Part shown: positions 27,942 to 37,463 of the stretch, piece by piece
Numbering within the stretch: the stretch's first letter is position 1
Layout: each line of letters begins with the position of its first letter
From: Thalassobacterium sedimentorum
GTDB lineage: Bacteria; Verrucomicrobiota; Verrucomicrobiia; Opitutales; Coraliomargaritaceae
Assembly: GCF_031127905.1 (NCBI RefSeq)
Contig: NZ_JARXIC010000011.1
Span: 62,001 to 126,000 of the forward strand
Direction of reading: 5' to 3'
Length of the DNA stretch: 64,000 bases
Translations under genes and position numbers: made by a program
The notes under the pieces: generated by a model
Told to the model about the DNA's origin: nothing
Database searches by the model: none
What the model saw: only the letters and a program-made list of their open reading frames with translations

Positions 27942-30900
27942 CTACAGACGTGCGATAATTGCGCGCTCGATTGCCTGTGCCAGTTCAGGTAAACGGGCAG
28001 GTTTGGACACATAATCATTCATTCCAACTTCAATGCACTTGTCACGGTCGTCTTCGAATGCGAAGGCAGTCGCTGCAATAATCCAAAGCGGCTCCCCACT
28101 GTAACTTCCCTCAGCTTCACGCTGACGAATAATCTTAGTTGCCTCGAAACCATCCATTTCAGGCATATTACAATCCATCAAGACAACATCAAACGAGCTG
28201 GTTTCCAGACGCAAAAATAGCTCCTTAGCATCCTCAACAGTGACAATATTCAGTCCTATAGAGCGAAACTGCAATCCCATCACCATACGATTGGTCGCAT
28301 TATCATCCACTAATATCAAATGTAACTCACGGCCATCCAAGCGCTCACTCAGACGCTCTTTAATCTCTGCTGCCGAATTCAGCGGTTTAGCTGCGCTCAC
28401 CGAGCCCAGTAGCAGTTGATCCCTCAAGGCCGCATGTAACTCACGCTGCGAAATAGGCTTGGTTAAGTAGACATCAATACCAGCCTCCTCACGCTGCTGT
28501 TGATTGATCACTACTTGAGACGAACTCAACATCACCAATTTACTGCTACCACCGCTGCGACGACTCTTTAAACGACGCGCCAGTTCCAGTCCATCAACTT
28601 CCGGCATTAAATAATCCAAGACCAATAAATCGTAATCAGGATCGTTCACAAATTCCAAATAAGCACTATTGGCGGATTCAAAGGTTTTAACCTTGAAGCC
28701 TAAATTCGACAGTTGTCCCTGTATGACTAACAGGTTCGTCAAATTGTCATCCACGACTAACGCACGCTTATCCTGAAATGCGCTGCGATCCAAAATGGCA
28801 GTGTAGTTCTGCGCATTCTTGAAATCCGGGGAAAATGGGATATCGATCATGAACTTGGTCCCGACGCCCAGCTCGCTCTCAACAGCGATGCTCCCTCGCA
28901 TCATCTCAACTAATTGAGTTGTAATCGCCAAACCTAGCCCAGTGCCACCAAACTTGCGAGTGGTACTGGCATCCGCCTGCATGAAGGGCTGAAATATCTT
29001 ATCCTTGGTCGCGGCATCCATGCCAATCCCGGTATCCGAAACCTCAAAATGCACCATGATGAGATCTTCCGAGACACGACTTGACCGAACCGACAAGATA
29101 ATCTCTCCGCCACTAGAAGTAAATTTAACCGCATTACCGACTAAGTTGGACAGCACCTGCGTGACTCGGTGCGAATCCCCCCACAGGGCAAAATCAACCT
29201 CAGGAGCCGTACGATTGATCAACTCAATTTCCTTCGAGTCAGCCTCTGCGGCAAAAAGCACCAGTGTATTATCAATCGACTCTCTCAAATCAAAGGAAGC
29301 CTCCTCCAAGGCAAGTGCGCCCGCCTCGATTTTCGAAAAATCCAAGATATCGTTGATCACTACCATCAGCGTGTCCGCACTGCGCACCAAAGTTTCCACC
29401 AGCTTACGCTGCTCAAAATTTAAATCACTTGAGATCAATAGATTCGCTAAGCCAACCACTCCATTCATAGGCGTCCGAATCTCATGACTCATATTGGCCA
29501 AAAACTGCGACTTCATCTTAACCAAAGCTTCGGCGTGTTCCCGTGCCTCTAACAGTGCTCCTTCAACACGCTTCTGTTTGCTAATATCCACCACCACCAA
29601 AAGGTGCCCACTGACTTCGCCAGCCCCGTCGCGTATTACAGACACCGCGGTAATCACCGGAATTTTACTACCATCCTTACGCGTAAATATCCACTCCCGG
29701 ACATCGCGCCCCTGTTCTAAAGATGCCAGCGCGAATACAGAAAAGTCAGTAGCAACCGGGCTCCCCGTAGCCTCACTCAACTGCTGGGCACGCGCTGCAA
29801 TTTCAAATGACTCATAAAAAACCATCACTGACTGCTGCCCCACCAGCTCCTCGGCACGCCAACCTGACAGTGTCTGAGCAAACTCATTAAATGAAGTCAC
29901 TAAACCATCCTTATCCGTTGAGATCACAGCGACTTGGGCATTTTCCAAGATGTCAGCATTTAGCTGATTTAAGGCATCTATTTTTTTGGTATAACGCTCC
30001 CGTAGCATGAAATAAACGATCACCGCAATGCCTAAAAAAAGAGGAAAGACTGCTAGAATTGAATACTTGGACACTATTGGCTGAAACAATTCCTCCCAAT
30101 ATTCGGCATCATAACGCAATGCCATCACCCAAAACTGACTCGCATCCTCGGCGCCTGCTTTGTAGCGAATATCAATCGCATTCTCGATCTGTATTTTCTT
30201 CCAAAACACCGCACCTTGAGCGTCCTCATACATGCCCGCAGGCTGCTGTAGCACCTGCTGCCAAAAAAACGGCTGTGCCTCAGCCATGGTAATTGCAGAA
30301 CCCTCAGTAAACATAAAGCCCCACTCTTTGGCACGATTGGGGTGCAACATCCAATAACCATCCGCATTGATTAATTCAACACTAGACTCGGCCTCATGAC
30401 TCATCGATCGCAAACGCTCGAGTAGTTTACGTGCATTAAAATTAAGCACCATAACACCGAGTCGCCCCTGATCAGGATCATCAATCGGCAAAACAAATCG
30501 AATCATCGGGGTGCGCGGCAACTGAACTTCGCCATTTTCAACATTCAAATCAATGGGGGAAATATAAATGGTGCCCGCATCAACCCGCATGCCTTCCAAA
30601 AAATAATAACGATTTGATTTATCCTGCAAGGCATCATCGACGACGACCTGTCCTCCCGAATCAACTCGCACGCGCTCCATCCCCTCAGCATCCAGATAGC
30701 GCAACTGCGCATACTCGCTCTTATGAATAGAGAGATTCCTCAAATACTGTAAAAAATCCGCATGAGTTGTATCAGTCGCTTGTGCTAAATATGCACGCAA
30801 GGTGTTGGAGGCGCTCACCACCAGCAGATCCTCTACCACTGCCCCCAAGTAAGTACGCACTAATTCGTCAGAAAATGATAGCACATCACGATTCTCACGC

Positions 30901-31040
30901 TCAAGCCGCTCAATGTTCTCCATACGCTCAACGCGATACAGAGAAAAGACTACGCAGCAGATAAGCGCCACCGCAGCAATGACTCCAATTGACTTAACTT
31001 TTAAAGAATTGCTAAAAGACGCGGCTCGTTTAATTTCCAT
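27942..31040 (-). CDS. Hybrid sensor histidine kinase (Cache, PAS, HisKA, HATPase, two receiver domains)
   Basis: From the ATG at 31040 (MEIKRAASF) the protein has about 1032 residues. The first transmembrane helix is near residues 20-38. A periplasmic dCache-like sensor follows to about 325 (YYFLEGMRVDAGTIYISP), then a second helix near 330-347. A PAS domain comes next (AQVAVISTDKDGLVTSFNEF), then HisKA with FLANMSHEIRTPMNG, HATPase with NLVGNAVKFTSSGG and GTGLGLAI. The two receivers carry phospho-acceptors in LLVLDYLMPEVDG and VVLMDCNMPEMDG. No separate output protein is adjacent. Confidence 0.93.
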   Translation of the reverse strand: MEIKRAASFSNSLKVKSIGVIAAVALICCVVFSLYRVERMENIERLERENRDVLSFSDELVRTYLGAVVEDLLVVSASNTLRAYLAQATDTTHADFLQYLRNLSIHKSEYAQLRYLDAEGMERVRVDSGGQVVVDDALQDKSNRYYFLEGMRVDAGTIYISPIDLNVENGEVQLPRTPMIRFVLPIDDPDQGRLGVMVLNFNARKLLERLRSMSHEAESSVELINADGYWMLHPNRAKEWGFMFTEGSAITMAEAQPFFWQQVLQQPAGMYEDAQGAVFWKKIQIENAIDIRYKAGAEDASQFWVMALRYDAEYWEELFQPIVSKYSILAVFPLFLGIAVIVYFMLRERYTKKIDALNQLNADILENAQVAVISTDKDGLVTSFNEFAQTLSGWRAEELVGQQSVMVFYESFEIAARAQQLSEATGSPVATDFSVFALASLEQGRDVREWIFTRKDGSKIPVITAVSVIRDGAGEVSGHLLVVVDISKQKRVEGALLEAREHAEALVKMKSQFLANMSHEIRTPMNGVVGLANLLISSDLNFEQRKLVETLVRSADTLMVVINDILDFSKIEAGALALEEASFDLRESIDNTLVLFAAEADSKEIELINRTAPEVDFALWGDSHRVTQVLSNLVGNAVKFTSSGGEIILSVRSSRVSEDLIMVHFEVSDTGIGMDAATKDKIFQPFMQADASTTRKFGGTGLGLAITTQLVEMMRGSIAVESELGVGTKFMIDIPFSPDFKNAQNYTAILDRSAFQDKRALVVDDNLTNLLVIQGQLSNLGFKVKTFESANSAYLEFVNDPDYDLLVLDYLMPEVDGLELARRLKSRRSGGSSKLVMLSSSQVVINQQQREEAGIDVYLTKPISQRELHAALRDQLLLGSVSAAKPLNSAAEIKERLSERLDGRELHLILVDDNATNRMVMGLQFRSIGLNIVTVEDAKELFLRLETSSFDVVLMDCNMPEMDGFEATKIIRQREAEGSYSGEPLWIIAATAFAFEDDRDKCIEVGMNDYVSKPARLPELAQAIERAIIARL

Positions 31041-31203
31041 AATATATTTTGCTAACAACACGCCCTAAACGCATCGAAACAACTAGCAGCAATTAATAAG
31101 CCTCAATCGAAATCTGCAAAACCAAAGTCATTAAAAAGAATCGAGTGTTTCTTAAAAGCGCGAGCTTTCGCGACAATTTCAAACATGAAAACTTAAAATC
31201 CGG

Positions 31204-31596
31204 TTACACATCGGATCGTTTCTTGCGAATGGCTTCGGCAACCAGCTTCGCATTGCGTAAATTACTTTTGAAAGCCACGTCAAAGAGATCACCTAGAATG
31301 GGAATCGTGCCCACCACCCAGTCGATCAGCACGTTCATAAACATTCTGAAAATAACTGCCGCGCCCAACTTCAAACGCAGCGCCTCGATCAACAAATACA
31401 ACTGCGGTAGCAATGTCACAGTATCGCCAACTCCTGGCAATACACCTATGATCGCATCCCAACCAAAACGAATTTTCGTACCGGGAATTTCAAAACGCGC
31501 ATCGAACAAATGTGCAAGTTTTTCAATCCGACGCAGCCTCGCCGAGTATACATCCTCGTAAGGATCAAGCTCGGGAATGTCTTGATCGGAATTCAT
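31204..31596 (-). CDS. DUF4112 protein
   Basis: This 130-residue protein carries the DUF4112 core: LAHLFDARFEIPGTKIRFG, IIGVLPGVGDTVTLLP and GTIPILGDLFDVAFKSN. It has two hydrophobic hairpin-forming stretches and is probably membrane associated. The function of the family is unknown. The ATG at 31596 is preferred over a TTG nine bases upstream. It sits between the kinase and a small secreted protein on the same strand. Confidence 0.85.
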   Translation of the reverse strand: MNSDQDIPELDPYEDVYSARLRRIEKLAHLFDARFEIPGTKIRFGWDAIIGVLPGVGDTVTLLPQLYLLIEALRLKLGAAVIFRMFMNVLIDWVVGTIPILGDLFDVAFKSNLRNAKLVAEAIRKKRSDV

Positions 31597-31627
31597 ACGC
31601 TGCAATGAGAGGGTGGGTTAAGTTAGT

Positions 31628-32131
31628 TTACTCAGAATCAGGAGCGGGGCCAAAATGGAATACAAAATCTTCGACATTGCCATCCGGACCAGTGAACTGC
31701 GCTTCAACAAGCCCGCCAAGCTCAGTCTCGCCGTAAAAGAGGATGGCGCGCGAAGCGGTCTCTGACGTTTGCCCATCAATACCAAGGGACATTTTGGATG
31801 TTCCCTTACCGGTATAACTGATGATTCCATCTTTGAGCGTGTAACTTAATGTGAAACTAAATCCCACAGGAATAGTTTCGTAAATGGTCTCCATCTTAGA
31901 AACACCGTCCCCGAGATCGACCTGCTGCTCTCCCACGGGAAATCGTAACTCTGGACCAATATGCATCGAAGCCTGCTCCCCGGACTCTAAAACTACAGAA
32001 GGATACACATAAAGACCGCGAATAGCGGCGCCATTATCCGCACGATCCAAAACTTTAGCCGAAATGAGCAAGGGCTCAGCAGATACAAAAAACGGCAAGA
32101 CTGCGAGGCAAGCGATAAGGATTTTTCTCAT
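31628..32131 (-). CDS. Predicted secreted protein of unknown function
   Basis: This 167-residue protein has a clear signal peptide (MRKILIACLAVLPFFVSA). The remainder is a beta-rich domain with ELRFPVGEQQVDLGDG, IPVGFSFTLSYTLKDG and AILFYGETELGGLVEAQF. The latter resembles the small secretin-associated beta domains seen in type II/III systems, but I cannot assign a family. It is encoded just downstream of secA on the same strand. Confidence 0.7.
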   Translation of the reverse strand: MRKILIACLAVLPFFVSAEPLLISAKVLDRADNGAAIRGLYVYPSVVLESGEQASMHIGPELRFPVGEQQVDLGDGVSKMETIYETIPVGFSFTLSYTLKDGIISYTGKGTSKMSLGIDGQTSETASRAILFYGETELGGLVEAQFTGPDGNVEDFVFHFGPAPDSE

Positions 32132-32195
32132 AGTGGGTATTATTAACGATGCTACTTAAAATCACAAGTCCCAGCCTCAAGTCTCCACTTTACTT

Positions 32196-35100
32196 TTAAA
32201 CCAGCTCCCAACCGTCGTTGTTAATCAGAGCTTCGGCTTTTTTAAATTTGAGTGTTTGCTGCTCCTGCCCCTTGCGAATTGTCACGACATCATTGCGTCC
32301 GACTTTGGGCAGTTCCCGACGCACGGGCTCAATCTTAGGCAATTCCACTGGCTTCTGAGCTTGAACCGGCGGACGTGCCGCCGCGGCAGCACCTGCCAAC
32401 GCCCCTTGCTGCGCATTATCAGTACCAGGCCCGGCAACTTGAGCGACCTTGGACATACGGGCCAACATATTATTAAAGGCCTCAGCGCTGGTGGCACTGC
32501 GGAAAACAGAATTACAGATTTCGGTGCGCACATTAGCCATCAACTCCTGGAAGAAGACATAGGCCTCACTCTTATATTCATTGAGCGGATCTTTTTGACC
32601 ATAGCTGCGCAAGTTCACGCTACGACGTAACTCTTCCATCTCTGTCAGGTGATCCTGCCAACGACGATCGAGCGAACGAATAATCAGATAGCGCTCCAAA
32701 CCAACCAAGGCCTCTTTATCCTCAAACTCCTCACGCTGATCATAGGCGGCATTAATCTTGCCCAGAATGAACTCCATTTGCGCATCGGCAGTCAGCCCCT
32801 CAACCTCTTCCGACTTAAGTGACAGCGGAAAATAGGCGTTCAGCCACCCCAGGAAGCGATCCATCGCCTCAGAATCCGCCTTTTCAACCTCCAAGGCGTT
32901 CACGCGTTCCTCGAGCTCTTCTTCAATCATCTCAAAGATGATCTCGCGCGGCTGATCGGTGTGGATAGTTTCATTACGTAGGCCGTAGATCACTTCGCGC
33001 TGTGTATTTAGCACATCGTCGAATTGCAACAGACGCTTACGAATTGAAAAGTTTTGCTGCTCCACCTTCTTTTGAGCATTCTCGATCGACCAATTCAGGG
33101 CAGGATGCTCCAGCTCTTCCCCCTCCGTCATGGACTTTTCAAGAATGCGCGAGATGGGACCGGCGTTGGCGAAGAGACGCATCAAATCGTCTTCCAAAGA
33201 CACAAAGAACTTGGACATGCCTGGATCGCCTTGGCGAGCACAACGGCCTCGCAACTGACGGTCAATGCGGCGCGACTCGTGCCGCTCGGTACCAATAACA
33301 AATAGACCGCCGAGTTCGGCAACGCCTTTACCCAACTTAATATCGGTACCACGTCCCGCCATATTGGTCGCAATAGTCACGGCTCCTTTTTGGCCAGCAT
33401 TGGCAACAATCTCAGCTTCTTGTGCGTGAAACTTAGCATTCAAAACACTGTGCACAATCTTACTACGCTTGAGCATGCGTGAAAGAACTTCCGAAGCCTC
33501 CACCGAGGCGGTGCCCACCAGCACAGGCTGCCCAGCCTGATGCGCTTCCTTAATCTGATCGATCACTGCGTTGAACTTCTCACGCCGTGTCTTAAACACG
33601 ACATCGTTGAGATCCTTGCGTATATTTGGCTTATTGGTCGGAATCACCATTACGGAGAGACCGTATATTTCGTGAAATTCGGAGGCTTCCGTCTCCGCAG
33701 TTCCCGTCATTCCAGCCAGCTTGTCATACATCCGGAAGTAATTCTGAATGGTGACCGTAGCATAAGTCTTAGTCTCCTTTTCGATAGTGCAATTCTCTTT
33801 CGCCTCCACCGCCTGGTGCAGACCGTCCGACCAACGACGTCCTGGCATGACGCGACCGGTATTTTGATCGACGATATTCACTTTCCCCTCTTGCACAACG
33901 TATTCCTTGTCGCGCTCGTAGAGACTGTAAGCGCGCAAGAGCTGACTAATGCAGTGAATACGCTCACTGGTATTCTGAAATGTCACCTCAGCCTCTTGCT
34001 TCAATTTCTGTTTATCTTCTGCAGACAGCCCATCTTTCTTATCAATTTCGATAAACTGAGTGGGTAAATCTGGCAGCATAAAGGCATCCGGATCATCCGG
34101 ACTCATCAAGGTCCGGCCCTTTTCAGTAAGGTCAGCCTGCTGCTGCTTTTCGTCGATTACATAATAAAGCGCTTCCTTGAGGGCGTAGCGCTTCTCTTTA
34201 TTGAAATCGCTATTCATCTCTAGATCAAATTTGTCCACAGCACGGCGGAATGCAGGCACCTCGTTTAGCCGGTGAAATTGCTTATTCTTAGGCATGCCAA
34301 GCTTAACTTGATACAATTTGGAAACAGCTTCCTGCTTGGCATCACTGCCGGCACTCTCGTCCTCCAGAACGCTTTTCGCTTCTGCAACCAACTTATTACA
34401 AAAAGCTTGCTGCTGTGAAAAGAGATTCTGAATGCTGGGCTTGACCTCGTGAAATGGCAGCGGGTTATCATCCTGCATAGGTCCTGAAATAATCAGTGGC
34501 GTGCGGGCCTCATCGACGAGAATGGAGTCCACCTCGTCAATAATACAAAAGTAATGATCCCGCTGCACTTGATCCTCCTTGCGACTGGTCATGCCATTGT
34601 CACGCAGGTAATCGAAGCCGAACTCCGAAGCCGTGCCGTAAGTGATGTTACAATTGTACATCTCGCGGCGGGTCTGCGGATCCATGCTATTCTGTATACA
34701 ACCGACGGTCAGGCCTAAAAAACGGAAGAGGTGCCCCATCCATTCCGAGTCACGACGGGCCAGGTAATCATTGACGGTGATCAACTGACAATTACGTCCA
34801 GTGAGCGCGTTCAAATACAAAGGACAGGTAGACACCAGCGTCTTACCTTCACCTGTGGCCATTTCTGCAATGCGTTTTTCATGTAGGGTAATGCCGCCGA
34901 TAAACTGAACATCGTAGTGTACCATCTCCCATGGCAATTGATGCCCACACACATCGTAGCTTTGGCCGCACATGCGACGCGCGGCGTTCTTAACGGCCGC
35001 AAAGGCTTCTGGTAATAGGTCATCAAGACTTTCACCCCCTTCTTGATTACGCTGCATAAACTCGGCTGTCTTGGCCCGCAATTGCTCATCAGTGAGTGAT

Positions 35101-35207
35101 TGATACTCAAGTTCGTAAGCGTTAATACGCTCGATGATGGGCTGACATTTTTTGAGGTATTTACCGTAATGACGACCAGAGAATTTCTTTAGAATAGATG
35201 AGATCAT
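32196..35207 (-). CDS. secA: Preprotein translocase ATPase SecA
   Basis: From the ATG at 35207 ([12 protein letters not shown] four bases upstream) the protein has 1003 residues. Motifs include [14 protein letters not shown] (Walker A), [15 protein letters not shown] (Walker B), [11 protein letters not shown] and [14 protein letters not shown]. The preprotein cross-linking domain contains two insertions relative to E. coli SecA (about residues 230-400). The C-terminus ends [10 protein letters not shown] and lacks the zinc-binding CxCxSG motif. It drives Sec-dependent export through SecYEG. An upstream in-frame ATG at 35267 is less likely. Confidence 0.95.
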   Translation of the reverse strand: MISSILKKFSGRHYGKYLKKCQPIIERINAYELEYQSLTDEQLRAKTAEFMQRNQEGGESLDDLLPEAFAAVKNAARRMCGQSYDVCGHQLPWEMVHYDVQFIGGITLHEKRIAEMATGEGKTLVSTCPLYLNALTGRNCQLITVNDYLARRDSEWMGHLFRFLGLTVGCIQNSMDPQTRREMYNCNITYGTASEFGFDYLRDNGMTSRKEDQVQRDHYFCIIDEVDSILVDEARTPLIISGPMQDDNPLPFHEVKPSIQNLFSQQQAFCNKLVAEAKSVLEDESAGSDAKQEAVSKLYQVKLGMPKNKQFHRLNEVPAFRRAVDKFDLEMNSDFNKEKRYALKEALYYVIDEKQQQADLTEKGRTLMSPDDPDAFMLPDLPTQFIEIDKKDGLSAEDKQKLKQEAEVTFQNTSERIHCISQLLRAYSLYERDKEYVVQEGKVNIVDQNTGRVMPGRRWSDGLHQAVEAKENCTIEKETKTYATVTIQNYFRMYDKLAGMTGTAETEASEFHEIYGLSVMVIPTNKPNIRKDLNDVVFKTRREKFNAVIDQIKEAHQAGQPVLVGTASVEASEVLSRMLKRSKIVHSVLNAKFHAQEAEIVANAGQKGAVTIATNMAGRGTDIKLGKGVAELGGLFVIGTERHESRRIDRQLRGRCARQGDPGMSKFFVSLEDDLMRLFANAGPISRILEKSMTEGEELEHPALNWSIENAQKKVEQQNFSIRKRLLQFDDVLNTQREVIYGLRNETIHTDQPREIIFEMIEEELEERVNALEVEKADSEAMDRFLGWLNAYFPLSLKSEEVEGLTADAQMEFILGKINAAYDQREEFEDKEALVGLERYLIIRSLDRRWQDHLTEMEELRRSVNLRSYGQKDPLNEYKSEAYVFFQELMANVRTEICNSVFRSATSAEAFNNMLARMSKVAQVAGPGTDNAQQGALAGAAAAARPPVQAQKPVELPKIEPVRRELPKVGRNDVVTIRKGQEQQTLKFKKAEALINNDGWELV

Positions 35208-35378
35208 GAGACCTAATAGCTGCGTTTGAAATAAGATTTGCGCGAAGTTCGAGCTCATAGAGGACACTCGAAATGCGAAAAAGTGGCCAAAATGGTCAAA
35301 ATCGTAGTGAGTGGCAAGAGTGTTATGCCAAACACATAAGAGATTGACTCTAAGGCCGATTCTAGCGGTTTAGAAGGT

Positions 35379-35978
35379 ATGAATATCGTTTGCCTAGACT
35401 TGGAGGGGGTGTTGATCCCCGAGATTTGGATCGCATTTGCGGAGAAGACCGGAATTGAAGCGCTTAAACGCACGACCCGCGACGAGCCCGATTACGACGT
35501 GCTAATGCGCTACCGGCTGGATATTCTCGATAAAGAAGGCTTCAAGCTGGCCGATATCGAAGAAGTTATCGGCACGCTGGATCCCTTACCTGGCGCAGTG
35601 GAATTTGTACAATGGGTCACCTCACAGACACGACTGGTCATCCTATCGGACACATTTCGCCAATTTGCAGGCCCCCTGATGGCCAAACTCGGTCATCCGA
35701 CTCTCTTTTGCCATGATCTGATCATCGACGAAACCGGCCGTATCGCAGACTATCAACTTCGCCTTAAAGATCACAAGCGCAAGGCAGTAGAAGCTTTCAA
35801 AACACTCAACTTTGAAACCTTCGCTGCCGGCGACTCCTACAACGATCTCTCAATGATCGATGTCGCCAACAACCGCGCACTCTATTGCCCACCAGAGCGC
35901 TTGACAACTGAACGTCCGGAACTGCCAGTCGCGCGCACTCACGCCGAGCTTCGTCAAATCATCGAAAGCATTCTTTAA
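35379..35978 (+). CDS. thrH: ThrH: phosphoserine phosphatase / homoserine phosphotransferase
   Basis: This 199-residue HAD-superfamily enzyme has motif I DLEGVLIPE, motif II ILSDTFRQF, a lysine in RLKDHKRKAV and motif IV GDSYNDLSM. The replacement of DxDGT by DLEGV and the length are typical of ThrH. ThrH can move phosphate from phosphoserine to homoserine. It heads a same-strand cluster with the Dabb, pnuC and nadR-like genes, with 21 bp to the next start. Confidence 0.88.
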   Translation: MNIVCLDLEGVLIPEIWIAFAEKTGIEALKRTTRDEPDYDVLMRYRLDILDKEGFKLADIEEVIGTLDPLPGAVEFVQWVTSQTRLVILSDTFRQFAGPLMAKLGHPTLFCHDLIIDETGRIADYQLRLKDHKRKAVEAFKTLNFETFAAGDSYNDLSMIDVANNRALYCPPERLTTERPELPVARTHAELRQIIESIL

Positions 35979-35999
35979 ACCTCAAAGAAAGAAAACACC

Positions 36000-36299
36000 A
36001 TGCTAGTCCACACCGTATTTTTCTGGCTGCGCAAAGACCTAGACGGCGCGCAGATCACCGATTTCCGTATCGGACTCGAAACCCTCAAATCCATTGAAAC
36101 CGCGGAAGCGGTCTACATCGGCACGCCTGCCCGCGTGCCAGAGCGTCCGGTCTGCGACAATAGCTACGACTTTTGCCTGACTGTCATCGTGAAAGATGTG
36201 CCCGCCCACGACGCTTATCAAGCGCATGAAAAGCATCAGGAATTCATCGCAACGCATAAGGAAAAATGGAAAAAGGTTAAAGTCTACGACGCCGACTAA
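36000..36299 (+). CDS. Dabb family (stress-responsive alpha/beta barrel) protein
   Basis: This 99-residue protein has the ferredoxin-like Dabb pattern: VHTVFFWLRKDL at the start, NSYDFCLTVIVKDV in the middle and HEKHQEFIATHKEKW near the end. Members bind small ligands or stabilise proteins; the role here is unknown. AAAGAAAG lies upstream of the ATG. It is encoded between thrH and pnuC, probably in one operon. Confidence 0.85.
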   Translation: MLVHTVFFWLRKDLDGAQITDFRIGLETLKSIETAEAVYIGTPARVPERPVCDNSYDFCLTVIVKDVPAHDAYQAHEKHQEFIATHKEKWKKVKVYDAD

Positions 36300-36308
36300 A
36301 CCACTGGA

Positions 36309-36929
36309 ATGGACGAGTTTTGGTCGCAACTGAGTACGATCAGTCCTATCGACTGGTTTGCGATGCTGACAGGCATCGCTGGTGTCTATTTAAGCATTAA
36401 GGAGAAAACGCTAGCTTGGCTGCTCTTCATTCTGTGCTACATCGCATACGTTTACATTAGCTTCCGCGAAAGCTACTTCGCTTTCGGTGGGATGAATGTC
36501 ATCTTCGTCGCCGTCGCTAGCTACGGCTGGTACCAGTGGACGAAGTCCACCCAAGACAACACGGCCGACGAAGTCCGCATCTCGCACCTACCCGCCAACC
36601 GGCGCTGGCTAGTCGCGACATTCATCTGTATCGGCACAATCGGGATCGGCTGGACTCTCGCCCAAACCGGTGAAGCACGCCTCCCCTATTATGACGCGTT
36701 CGCCACTTCCTGCGCGCTGGTTGCGCAATGGATGCTTAGTCGCAAACACATTGAGAACTGGATTTTCTGGATCCTCTCCGACCTAGTGTATCTAGTTTTC
36801 TTTTTTAATGACCGCATCTGGCCCAGCGTTATACTCTTTGCGGTATTTACCCTACTAGCGGTCAAAGGCTGGCTAACATGGAAGCCTAAACTCACGACCT
36901 CAATCATCCAGCCCGACTCACAAAAATGA
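36309..36929 (+). CDS. pnuC: Nicotinamide riboside transporter PnuC
   Basis: This 206-residue membrane protein has seven hydrophobic segments. PnuC features include GVYLSIKEKTLAWLLF, GGMNVIFVAVASYGWYQW and WIFWILSDLVYLVFFFNDR. It imports nicotinamide riboside by facilitated diffusion coupled to intracellular phosphorylation. Its stop overlaps the start of the next gene (ATGA), which encodes the matching kinase. Confidence 0.92.
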   Translation: MDEFWSQLSTISPIDWFAMLTGIAGVYLSIKEKTLAWLLFILCYIAYVYISFRESYFAFGGMNVIFVAVASYGWYQWTKSTQDNTADEVRISHLPANRRWLVATFICIGTIGIGWTLAQTGEARLPYYDAFATSCALVAQWMLSRKHIENWIFWILSDLVYLVFFFNDRIWPSVILFAVFTLLAVKGWLTWKPKLTTSIIQPDSQK

Positions 36930-37447
36930 AACGCATCGTTCTAACCGGAGCCGAATGCACAGGGAAAAGCACACTCACCCAAGCGCTATCCGGCTACTAC
37001 GGCGAACCTTGGACACCGGAATACGTTCGCGAATACGTTAATCAAATAACTCGGGAACTATCCAGCGAAGATCTTGAACTCATAGCGAAAGGGCAACTCG
37101 CCAGCGAAGATGCCAACTTAGGCGCAGCAAAACAATTCATACTCCACGATACAAATCTACTCTCTTCAATTATCTATGCTAACCACTACTTCGGCACAGT
37201 CATCGATTGGGTGAATGAAGCCTTTCTTCAACGTGACTACACCCTCTACCTGCTCTGCACACCGCAGGACATCGAATGGCAGAACGACCCCGGCCAGCGC
37301 GATAGCCCTGCCGCACGCGAGCAACTACAGGCCAAATTCAAGGAAACATTGGACCAGTTGAAGCTCCCCTACCAGGAACTGAAGGGTGACTCAACCGCAC
37401 GCTTCAGCGAAGCGATCCAGGTCATCGACGCAGTGCTGAAAACGTAA
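36926..37447 (+). CDS. NadR-like ribosylnicotinamide kinase
   Basis: This 173-residue P-loop protein has Walker A GAECTGKSTL at residues 8-17 and the later LHDTNLLSSIIYANHYFG and LYLLCTPQDIEWQNDPGQR blocks. These match the C-terminal kinase domain of NadR. It would phosphorylate nicotinamide riboside to NMN, trapping the substrate of the overlapping pnuC gene. The repressor and adenylyltransferase domains of full NadR are absent. Confidence 0.88.
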   Translation: MKRIVLTGAECTGKSTLTQALSGYYGEPWTPEYVREYVNQITRELSSEDLELIAKGQLASEDANLGAAKQFILHDTNLLSSIIYANHYFGTVIDWVNEAFLQRDYTLYLLCTPQDIEWQNDPGQRDSPAAREQLQAKFKETLDQLKLPYQELKGDSTARFSEAIQVIDAVLKT

Positions 37448-37463
37448 AGGGAAGCGCGAGACA